From Bacteroidetes bacterium ADurb.Bin217 (GTDB taxonomy: Bacteria; Bacteroidota; Bacteroidia; Bacteroidales; UBA1715), in NCBI GenBank assembly GCA_002069975.1, contig MWCJ01000019.1, forward strand, positions 1-45,568: DNA of 45,568 nt, given 5' to 3'. The translations under genes and the position numbers were made by a program. This document shows, in pieces, positions 39,201 to 45,568 of this stretch (within the stretch, counting starts at the first letter, position 1; every line of letters starts with the position of its first letter). The notes beneath the pieces were generated by a model. That model was not told the origin of the DNA. It did not search any database and saw nothing but the letters and a program-made list of their open reading frames with translations.

Positions 39201-40073
39201 TTTAAAAATAGTATTGAAGGACTTATAGAGGATTTTAGAATTAGTTTAGAAACCGGAGATATCGGTTTTGCAATATCTTCACTTGCTACATGTACCAATT
39301 ATCAGTTTTTTGCCGGACAAAGTTTACAATCCATAATGGATACCGCTCAAAAATATAAACGTTCGTTAGCTCATATACCATATCAAAAAGGTATGAAAGT
39401 AATGGATATGCAATTACAAGCCGTTAGCAACCTTCAATCATCAATTGCAAATGTAGACATACTTGCAGGTGAATATTTTGATGAAATTGAACATTTTGAA
39501 AAAAAAGAAACACTTTCGCAAGTCGCCGGTGCATATTTACTCAAAATGATGATTGCATTGTTCATGAATAAAACAGCAAAAGCATATGAATATACATTAG
39601 AATGCCGAAATAATATTCAAAGTTTAGCCGGAATTTTGCATTTTGCTATGTTTTATGTATATGAATCATTAATTCTTTTACAACAATATACATATTTAGA
39701 TGAATCCGAAAAAAAATCGACTTTAGATAGGGTTCAAAAAAATATTAAACGTATTCAAAAATGGTCGCTTTCATCATTCGAAAATTTTGGTAATAAAGTA
39801 GCTCTCATTGAAGCTGAATATGCTCGAGTAACACAAAACATAAAAGCAGCAAGCGAATTATACGATAAAGCTATTTCATTGGCAAACGAACAAAAATTTA
39901 TTCATGAAGAAGCATTAGCTAACGAATTGGCAGGAAAATTCTGGGAATCGCAATTCAAAGCAGATTTTGCTCAACTATATATATTTAAAGCTTATAAATT
40001 ATATGAATTATGGGGAGCAAATGCTAAAGTTGAAAATATGCAACAAGAATACAAAACGTATATCCAGCAGTGA
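36201..40073 (+). CDS. Pseudokinase-AAA-TPR protein (truncated HstK/PknK-like multi-kinase)
   Basis: A 1290-residue cytoplasmic signalling protein. Residues 7-275 form a Ser/Thr kinase fold with K36, N137, D151 and the GTLAYISPEQTGRMNRKLDYRT activation region (173-194, given here by its ends). The HRD-type aspartate is replaced by N132 (IHKNINPYN) and DFG by DFS (151-153), so catalysis is doubtful. Next is a STAND/AAA domain with Walker A GYSGIGKTT (332-340) and a Walker B-like SLVLFLDDVQSAD. A long helical TPR-like region ends with YELWGANAKVENM. In relatives this architecture continues with GAF and histidine kinase or SpoIIE domains, and those are missing here. The region after the stop holds a possible relic of the lost part. 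Confidence 0.85.
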   Translation: MEHIKGYTHIELVSENSKTLLYRALCTLTNKHVILKVISQNHANARKIFLLNKEFEIISSIQSPFVIKPIEIIQNNQIPIMVLEDIGGISLHDYIHSKKFIQEATLHEKIHLAIKITEAIAEIHTFKYIHKNINPYNIIYNKKNDILQIVDFSIATNARSEQIENSTNINLQGTLAYISPEQTGRMNRKLDYRTDFYSLGVTLYEIFSGVLPYTAHTIGEWIYSHVAKKQTALSHVIPDFSMTLSHIIDKLMAKTVENRYQSAHGILTDLRLALIGLETNGVVQDFEIGLTDFSQLFELPQKIYGRETEIAQLHAAYEELEIWKTELVLVHGYSGIGKTTLVGELYKPVIEKNGFFISGKFEEFKKNTPYYALIQAFFGFVQNIIAEDDSTISRWKQIFIQELAENAQLIVNVIPDLEKIIGSTSQVDTLAAIESQNRFIVTFLKFVQCIARNTPSLVLFLDDVQSADAASLEMIKHILSDTESDSIMIIVSYRSHEISGVQGFETIIQKIRDVGVKTYDIDVKELTIEHITQFLHDVFSAKTKDIREFSELCLEKTHGNPFFLREFLQDLFQKGYIILDEKKGEWSWNLNLIRTTAITENVAEILSQRIRGLQATSQKILLQASCIGNKFDVETLAVINKLPQKDILLALHEILQTGFIQPTDQSYNDIFSQTHENTIYRFNHERIMSSAYAMVDETIKQKNHYEIGSYLLQNLTEKQIDDNIFTIIDHCNKGAKFFGKQDYKRILSLNISASDKAKKSAAFSVTLLYLKEAIFFLPINVWQQEYDFALEFYSLCAEAAYLNGLYEEMEEFSTIIFENHKATIDLLWLYEIRILAYQAQHQQDKAVSEGFLFLKKLGVSVSKQAGVPVLLSNLLATHIALLKYDSNKIVSLPDISNKRIQAVMHIMGVLTHPLYDTNPQVFAIFIFKLVRFSLRYGNAPISPLAYMMYGMLTNVMFGKPQKGYEFGKIGLQLLQKLQAKRYWAETSVCYNLGVRIWKEPFKNSIEGLIEDFRISLETGDIGFAISSLATCTNYQFFAGQSLQSIMDTAQKYKRSLAHIPYQKGMKVMDMQLQAVSNLQSSIANVDILAGEYFDEIEHFEKKETLSQVAGAYLLKMMIALFMNKTAKAYEYTLECRNNIQSLAGILHFAMFYVYESLILLQQYTYLDESEKKSTLDRVQKNIKRIQKWSLSSFENFGNKVALIEAEYARVTQNIKAASELYDKAISLANEQKFIHEEALANELAGKFWESQFKADFAQLYIFKAYKLYELWGANAKVENMQQEYKTYIQQ

Positions 40074-40194
40074 CTATAGCAAACAAAAACCTCTGTTCTC
40101 CATTCCCTATTTGCACATTCAAAAACTAATAATTCTCATAGTTCGAGCATCAATTTTAGAAATGGTAATGAAGGCAGCAAAAAAATTTCTATAA
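40074..40194 (+). pseudogene. Possible relic of the lost C-terminal part of the kinase-like gene
   Basis: After the TGA at 40071-40073 the same frame carries a TAG and then a Ser-rich stretch (SKTNNSHSSSI). The +1 frame then reads ILEMVMKAAKKFL before a stop at 40192-40194. Relatives have a Ser-rich linker followed by a LxTVMKASQ-type helix before their GAF domain. The match is short and recalled, not searched. Confidence 0.35.
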
Positions 40195-40218
40195 TATTCT
40201 ATTATTTTTCTACATTTG
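40186..40218 (+). promoter_or_regulatory. Possible promoter of the beta-propeller/barrel gene
   Basis: TACATTTG (40211-40218) is a full -7 match. The best -33 partner is TTTC (40186-40189), 21 bases upstream, one base off consensus. Transcription would begin near 40225, 12 bases before the ATG. Confidence 0.45.
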
Positions 40219-40236
40219 TAAACCTATACTTTAAGT

Positions 40237-43200
40237 ATGTATTTACGAATTTACATAATAGCAATTCTCACTACCTGTATGTTCCAAGCTCATGCACAGT
40301 TCTACAATGGCACGCAAATGAGTTTCGGAAAAAATCGGGTACAATACCACGAGCCATTTTGGCGATACTACCGATACCAAGAATTTGATGTGTACTATGA
40401 CAAAGCCGGAAAACAATTGGCAGAATTTGTTGCAAAACATGCTATTGAATTACAACAAGAAGTTAAACAAACTATTCAATTACAATATTCACGCAGAATT
40501 ATTTTTGTTGTATACAACTCGCTGGAATACCTTAAACAAAGTAATATTGGACTAAGCACTTCGGACGATCAATACAATGTAGGCGGCACAACACAAATTA
40601 TCGACAACAAAATAGTTTTATATTTTAACGGCGATCATACCAATTTACAACAACAAATTCGAAAAGGTATAGCATTACTTATGATTCGAGAATTTTTATA
40701 TGGCACCGAAAATTATAGACAAATTATTTCAAATTCGGCATTACACAATTTCCCCGATTGGTTTGTAAATGGAATGGCAGAATATGCGTCAAATTCATGG
40801 AATCCTATTATTGAAGAACAAGTAATTAACGGATTTGCGAGTAACACATTTAAAAATATTGTTCATGTACAATCTTATGATGCCGAAATACTGGGACATG
40901 CTATTTGGAAATTTATTGGAGAAATCTACGGAAAACAAGCTATTTCTAATATTTTATTTGTTGCTAAAGTTACCGAAAATATTGACGAAGCTTTTACCTA
41001 TGTAATAAAGAAAAATATTTCAGAAGTAGTAATCGAAACCGAAAAATATTTTAAAGAAAAACGCAATATTTCACATACAAAAATTGAAAATACTCGCATT
41101 TTGAAACTTGCAAGAAAAACAAAAAAACAACCAGTTACACACATATGCCTTTCCCCTGATGCTTCCAAAATTGCATATGTAACTAACAAATCGGGAAAAA
41201 TATCGATTTATATTACATCATTAGCACGCAATAAACACAAAAAAATATATACAACCGGAAGTGTAATAGAACAAATAATAGACTACACATATCCTTCAAT
41301 TGCATGGCATCCGCGAGGAGAATCATGTACTTTTTTTGTCGAAAAAAAAGGAACTATATACATGTATACTTATATAATTCAAGATAAAGAACTAATAGAT
41401 AGAGAATTTCATTATTTTGAAAAGGTATTAGATTTTGAATATGCGAAAGACGGTAATACAATAGTATTTTCGGGTGTCAAAAATGGACAAACCGATGTGT
41501 ACACTTATAATTTGCAAACCTATGCTCATACCCAATTAACCAACGATATAGCCGACGATAGATATCCTATATTTATTCAGAATGATTCAAAAATTCTATT
41601 TTCATCAAATCGAAATTCACCATTACCAAACCAGATAAGAGATTCAGCTCGAACAACCTACGATTTGTATATACTACCTAAAACAAAAAACGCAGAGGTT
41701 CAACGCTTAGAAAATACAGTATTTGACAATGAATATATTCCACGCGAATTTACCCCGGGATCATATATGTACATAAGCGATAAAAATGGAATTCAAAACT
41801 TATACAGAACCACCCCCGACAGTTCAATACATTTTATAGATACTACAATTCATTATAGATATTTTCATAAAACACATCCAATAACAAATTCAGCAAATAA
41901 TATAGTATACTATTCTCTAGCTCCACAAACAAAACAAATACTGTTATATTCGAACCAAAACAAAAAAAAACTTTTTGAAATACTCCCCTTAGAATCTCTC
42001 ACAAATCAAAATATATCAAACATACAAACTACACATTATAAATATGTACACGACACAACATTAGAATTTAAATTTCGCGAACAACAATATCGCTCGCAAT
42101 CAAATACAATTTTATACGACCACATAGATTACACTGCCTATACATTTGAATTCGAAACAAACCCTTCTCATTATGTAGTAGACAGTATTTTTTCATCCGA
42201 CAGCAGTTATTCTCAAATACGAATTCCTCGCTTATACGAAACAAATTTTTATATAAATCAAATAGTAAATCAAGTAGATTTTGGATTTATAAATACATCC
42301 TATCAAGCATTTACCGGAAATGCCTTTTATTATATGCCCGGCATGAATGCCTTTTTCAAATTTGGAGTAATAGATTTATTTGAAGATTATAGACTTACGG
42401 GCGGAGTGCGTTTTACCGGAAATTTACAAACGAACGAATTCCTTATATCAATAGAAAATTTAATACATAGATGGGACAAACAAGTATTATTTCATAAACA
42501 ATCCTTGCTTACATATTCGGCAGAAGGGACATCGGGAGGCAGTGTGTTTTATCACAAATTACAAGATTATAATACTATCGTACTATTAAAATACCCATTT
42601 AATCAAATTCAATCATTTATTTTTAGTCCACATATTAGATACAACAAAGATGTAGTAGTTTCTACCGATGTAAGCTCATTAGCAGAACCTACTCAAACAC
42701 ATATGTGGGCTGGAATTTCGTGCAAATACATATTTGATAATACTACCCCCAAAGCATTAAATATATTATACGGCACACGAGCAAAAGTTTTTGCAGAATT
42801 ATACAGCGATGTTACAAACCTTAATGCTTATCTTACAGTATTTGGATTTGATATTAGAAAATATACACCTATATATAAGAACTTCATATTTGCACAACGA
42901 TTGGCATATAGCTATTCATTCGGGAAAACACCATTACTTTATTATTTAGGCAGTGTGGATAATTGGATAAATATAATACCTAAATACGAAACATTCAACA
43001 CATCAATTGAATACGATCGTTCGGTTGATTGGACATATCAAGCTATAGGTACCAATATGCGTGGTTTTAATCAAAACATACGTAACGGACCTTCATTTGG
43101 AGTTTGCAATAATGAATTACGACTTCCTGTATTTCAAAATTTTGTAAAACGTCCAATAGCTTCTGATTTTTGGGCCAATTTTCAAATAATAGGTTTTTTT

Positions 43201-43446
43201 GACATTGGAGCAGCATGGGCGGGAATGTATCCGGGTAATAAAGAAAATGCATACAATTATTTAATAATTGATAATCAACCTATACATATAGTAGTAGACG
43301 AAATGCGAAGTCCATTTGTATATGGTTATGGATATGGTATACGGTCTCGATTGTTTGGATATTTTTTAAGACTAGATTGGGCAAGAGGAGTTGACGATGG
43401 CATTACACAAAAAATATTTTACCTATCCTTAAGTCTTGATTTTTAG
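40237..43446 (+). CDS. Exported beta-propeller protein with peptidase-MA-like and C-terminal barrel regions
   Basis: A 1069-residue envelope protein with a cleavable signal peptide (MYLRIYIIAILTTCMFQAHA, residues 1-20). Residues about 25-260 resemble a peptidase MA-like domain. PDWFVNGMAEYAS (173-185) fits its second metal motif, but the HExxH position reads IRKGIALL (141-148), so no zinc protease activity is expected. Residues about 285-560 hold TolB/PD40-like blades (HICLSPDASKIAYVTNKSGK, AWHPRGESC, YPIFIQNDSKILFSSNRN). The last 400 residues are rich in alternating strands and end LSLSLDF, typical of outer-membrane barrels. The function is unknown. Similar fusions are found across Bacteroidota. 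Confidence 0.78.
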   Translation: MYLRIYIIAILTTCMFQAHAQFYNGTQMSFGKNRVQYHEPFWRYYRYQEFDVYYDKAGKQLAEFVAKHAIELQQEVKQTIQLQYSRRIIFVVYNSLEYLKQSNIGLSTSDDQYNVGGTTQIIDNKIVLYFNGDHTNLQQQIRKGIALLMIREFLYGTENYRQIISNSALHNFPDWFVNGMAEYASNSWNPIIEEQVINGFASNTFKNIVHVQSYDAEILGHAIWKFIGEIYGKQAISNILFVAKVTENIDEAFTYVIKKNISEVVIETEKYFKEKRNISHTKIENTRILKLARKTKKQPVTHICLSPDASKIAYVTNKSGKISIYITSLARNKHKKIYTTGSVIEQIIDYTYPSIAWHPRGESCTFFVEKKGTIYMYTYIIQDKELIDREFHYFEKVLDFEYAKDGNTIVFSGVKNGQTDVYTYNLQTYAHTQLTNDIADDRYPIFIQNDSKILFSSNRNSPLPNQIRDSARTTYDLYILPKTKNAEVQRLENTVFDNEYIPREFTPGSYMYISDKNGIQNLYRTTPDSSIHFIDTTIHYRYFHKTHPITNSANNIVYYSLAPQTKQILLYSNQNKKKLFEILPLESLTNQNISNIQTTHYKYVHDTTLEFKFREQQYRSQSNTILYDHIDYTAYTFEFETNPSHYVVDSIFSSDSSYSQIRIPRLYETNFYINQIVNQVDFGFINTSYQAFTGNAFYYMPGMNAFFKFGVIDLFEDYRLTGGVRFTGNLQTNEFLISIENLIHRWDKQVLFHKQSLLTYSAEGTSGGSVFYHKLQDYNTIVLLKYPFNQIQSFIFSPHIRYNKDVVVSTDVSSLAEPTQTHMWAGISCKYIFDNTTPKALNILYGTRAKVFAELYSDVTNLNAYLTVFGFDIRKYTPIYKNFIFAQRLAYSYSFGKTPLLYYLGSVDNWINIIPKYETFNTSIEYDRSVDWTYQAIGTNMRGFNQNIRNGPSFGVCNNELRLPVFQNFVKRPIASDFWANFQIIGFFDIGAAWAGMYPGNKENAYNYLIIDNQPIHIVVDEMRSPFVYGYGYGIRSRLFGYFLRLDWARGVDDGITQKIFYLSLSLDF

Positions 43447-43586
43447 GCAAATAAATCGTTGTAAATATATTTTTACGTACTACTATTTATATAAAAATAC
43501 ATAAATACTGACAGAAAAATAAAAATTTAATGTAGGATAGTAGTAAAAAAATAAAAAAAACATAACATTTTTTAAGCAATTTATTG

Positions 43587-43616
43587 TTGTTATATAAAAA
43601 AACATTTCTATTTTTG
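43587..43616 (+). promoter_or_regulatory. Promoter of the OmpA-TPR lipoprotein gene
   Basis: TTG at 43587-43589 and TATTTTTG at 43609-43616 are 19 bases apart, with a predicted start near 43623 and a leader of about 50 bases. The 226-base gap before the gene holds nothing else. Confidence 0.7.
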
Positions 43617-43672
43617 TCATTCATTAACAAAAGTATTAACATTTATTGTTATTTATAAATTTCAAAAGAATT

Positions 43673-45379
43673 ATGAAAATGAAAAAAGTACAAGTTTTTC
43701 AATTAATGTTAACATCTGCAATTATATTAGTTGTAGGATGTAGCAGTCCAAACAAGATGTTAAAAAATGCATCTACGTTAAAATATGATGTTACTCCTAA
43801 TCCACTTGAGATGAAAGGTGATAGCGTTGAAGTAACAGTTAGCGGAAATTACCCTGCAAAATTCTTCAACAAAAAAGCTCAAATGGTAGTTACACCAATG
43901 TTAAAATGGGATAACGGCAGTGTAAATTTTGGACAAATTAACTTACAAGGTGAAGCAGTGCAAGGAAATGGAACAACTATATCATATACAAATGGAGGTA
44001 GTTTTTCATTTTCAGGTAAAGTTCCATATCAAGCAGGAATGTTGAAATCTGAATTAGTTATAAATTCTAAAACATCTATTAAATCAAAATCAGTAGATAT
44101 GCCAGAGGTTAAAATAGCTGACGGAGTTCTTTCTACTGCTGCATTAATGAAAAACGAAGCTCAAACAATAAGTGTTACTAACCAATTAAAACGAAGCGAA
44201 ATAATTTCATCAGAATCAGAAATTCTATTTCCTATCAGCCAATCGGTAATTCAACCAAAAGAATTAACTAAAGCAGGAATGAAAGGTTTGAAATCTTTTG
44301 CTAAAAATTTAGAAAAAGACACTACTATAGTATTTAAAAATGTTGAAATTCATGGCTTTGCATCACCAGACGGGTCTGAACAAACAAATACAAGTTTAGC
44401 ACAAAATCGTCAATCAGCTGCAGAAAAAGCTATTAAAAAAGAATTAAATAAAAACGAAGTAGTAGGTAACTTCACTGCTGAAGACTGGGAAGGATTTAGA
44501 GCATTAATGCAAAATTCTAATATTCAAGATAAAGATGTTATTTTATCAGTGCTTTCTCGCTATTCTGACCCAATAGCTCGTGAAGCTGAAATCAAAAAAA
44601 TGGCAGTTGTTTACAAACGAATTGCTGATGAAATTTTACCAAAACTTCGTCGTTCAAAAGTTATAGTAAATGCTGAGAAAAAAGGTAAAACAGATGAACA
44701 ATTATTAAACGCTGGGTTGGCTGTTAGTAAAGATTCATTAACTGAAGAAGAATTTTTATTTACTACAACATTAGCTTCATCAAATGATGATGTTATAAAA
44801 ATATTATCAAATGGAGTAGCCATGTATCCTGAAAGTTGGAAATTACAAAACAATTTAGGTGTAGCATTAATAGCTCAAAATAAACTACAAGAAGCTACAA
44901 CGGCATTAAATAAAGCAAACGAGCTATCAGAAGGTGATAAAGCTGTAAAAAACAACTTGGGTGTAATTGCTGTAAAACAAGGCGATATGAAAAAAGCAGT
45001 TGAATTGTTTGAAGTAGCTCAAGGTGCTGGTTCTGAAGTAAAATATAATTTAGGTGTAATTAAATTAAAACAAGGTGATTATCCTGCTGCTGTTGCAATG
45101 TTTGGTAGTAATGCTACATTCAACGCTTCATTAGCAAAATTGTTAAACGGTGATGTAGATGGTGCTCTTTCTACAATAACCAAAGCAGGCGAATCAGAAA
45201 ATGCATCTGCATATTATTTAAAAGCAGTAATTGGTGCTCGTCAAAAAAATATTGACATGATAGTTTCAAACTTAAAAGTAGCTGTAGAAAAAGATTCTTC
45301 GTTACGTGAACGTGCTAAAAAAGATTTAGAATTCAAAGCATTTGCTGAAGATTCTAACTTCAAATCTATCTTACGATAA
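43673..45379 (+). CDS. OmpA-like/TPR lipoprotein
   Basis: A 568-residue lipoprotein. The signal MKMKKVQVFQLMLTSAIILV ends in VGC with C23. A beta-rich region (about 30-185) is followed by an OmpA-like domain (about 187-265). That domain contains EILFPISQSVIQPKELT, VEIHGFASPDGSEQTNTSL and AQNRQSAAEKAI, with the conserved Asp and Arg usually used to bind peptidoglycan. The C-terminal half is helical, with TPR units near 390-500 (LQNNLGVALIAQNKLQEATT, AVKNNLGVIAVKQGDMKKAV). It probably anchors the outer membrane to the wall or scaffolds envelope proteins. ATG 43673 begins a proper lipoprotein signal. A longer frame to 43646 adds residues before it. It has its own promoter and terminator. Confidence 0.85.
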   Translation: MKMKKVQVFQLMLTSAIILVVGCSSPNKMLKNASTLKYDVTPNPLEMKGDSVEVTVSGNYPAKFFNKKAQMVVTPMLKWDNGSVNFGQINLQGEAVQGNGTTISYTNGGSFSFSGKVPYQAGMLKSELVINSKTSIKSKSVDMPEVKIADGVLSTAALMKNEAQTISVTNQLKRSEIISSESEILFPISQSVIQPKELTKAGMKGLKSFAKNLEKDTTIVFKNVEIHGFASPDGSEQTNTSLAQNRQSAAEKAIKKELNKNEVVGNFTAEDWEGFRALMQNSNIQDKDVILSVLSRYSDPIAREAEIKKMAVVYKRIADEILPKLRRSKVIVNAEKKGKTDEQLLNAGLAVSKDSLTEEEFLFTTTLASSNDDVIKILSNGVAMYPESWKLQNNLGVALIAQNKLQEATTALNKANELSEGDKAVKNNLGVIAVKQGDMKKAVELFEVAQGAGSEVKYNLGVIKLKQGDYPAAVAMFGSNATFNASLAKLLNGDVDGALSTITKAGESENASAYYLKAVIGARQKNIDMIVSNLKVAVEKDSSLRERAKKDLEFKAFAEDSNFKSILR

Positions 45380-45399
45380 TAATTTTACAATCATATTTG

Positions 45400-45429
45400 A
45401 AAGAGAAACTCACATGTGGGTTTCTCTTT
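45400..45429 (+). terminator. Rho-independent terminator after the OmpA-TPR gene
   Basis: AAAGAGAAACTCACA (45400-45414) pairs with TGTGGGTTTCTCTTT (45415-45429) with one T-G pair, followed by a run of T (to about 45435). It lies 20 bases after the stop. Confidence 0.92.
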
Positions 45430-45495
45430 TTTTTTATAATAAATACATATAAAACTTGTTTCTAAAAATATAGTTTTTATTTGTAAGAATATATT

Positions 45496-45568
45496 TAACG
45501 TCAATTCGACCTAAGCAGCAGCTATTAATCTTTCATTATCAATAATTTCGATATTCAATGAAGGTTTT
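45496..45568 (-). repeat. Right copy of the 73-bp terminal inverted repeat
   Basis: Exact reverse complement of bases 3-75. Read on the minus strand it holds the same codons and stop as the left end plus 15 bases beyond the stop. Sequence inward of 45496 is unrelated to that inward of 75, which marks the element boundary. Confidence 0.9.
45511..45568 (-). CDS. C-terminal fragment of the repeated ORF, second copy
   Basis: The minus strand reads KPSLNIEIIDNERLIAAA and a TAG stop (45513-45511), identical to the fragment at 1-60. It is cut by the window edge. It is probably a transposase, as argued for the left copy, but the family cannot be named from 18 residues. Confidence 0.45.
   Translation of the reverse strand, partial: KPSLNIEIIDNERLIAAA

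Overview
The window is an AT-rich chromosomal segment from a member of the Bacteroidota. Three things point there. Many upstream regions carry the phylum's sigma-A promoter (TTG or TTTG, a spacer of about 17-21 nt, then TAnnTTTG). The gene order rpsU-xerC-hpf-tRNA-Thr-tuf-tRNA-Trp-secE-nusG-rplKAJL-rpoBC-DUF3467 is typical of the phylum. Several families are largely confined to it: a lipidated TamA/BamA-like protein, a GWxTD protein, a beta-propeller/beta-barrel fusion and an OmpA-TPR lipoprotein. The genus cannot be read from the sequence.

Left part (1-10.9 kb). A fragment of a repeated gene opens the window, followed by a decayed DUF4143 ATPase remnant. Minus-strand genes follow: a MurC/Mpl-like Mur ligase, and lysA with a cytoplasmic REC-PAS-histidine kinase. 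After a plus-strand universal stress protein come minus-strand genes for an intact AAA/DUF4143 ATPase (with 32-bp tandem repeats upstream of its promoter), leuS and a SpoU-type RNA methyltransferase.

Centre (10.9-33.1 kb), all plus strand. A TamA/BamA-like lipoprotein is followed by an alanine/glycine:cation symporter with an extra N-terminal Ig/SprB-like domain and a helix-hairpin-helix protein. The information-processing block comes next, with the two tRNAs, EF-Tu, SecE, NusG, four ribosomal proteins and both large RNA polymerase subunits. It ends with DUF3467, a degenerate GWxTD lipoprotein, an RlmB-type methyltransferase and a HAD phosphatase.

Right part (33.1-45.6 kb). The minus-strand lipid cluster DUF177-rpmF-plsX-fabH is followed by plus-strand genes: a large kinase-like/AAA/TPR protein, a beta-propeller/beta-barrel envelope protein and an OmpA-TPR lipoprotein. 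The last 73 bases are an exact inverted copy of bases 3-75, so the sequence begins and ends inside two oppositely oriented copies of one repeated element, probably an insertion sequence where assembly stopped.

Most of the window is conserved housekeeping. I found no clear new multi-gene system (no CRISPR array, phage or toxin-antitoxin operon). The best leads are the predicted pseudokinase that has lost the sensor-kinase half of its family architecture, the tandem hairpin-forming repeats upstream of the ATPase promoter, and the perfect 36-bp palindrome between tuf and tRNA-Trp.
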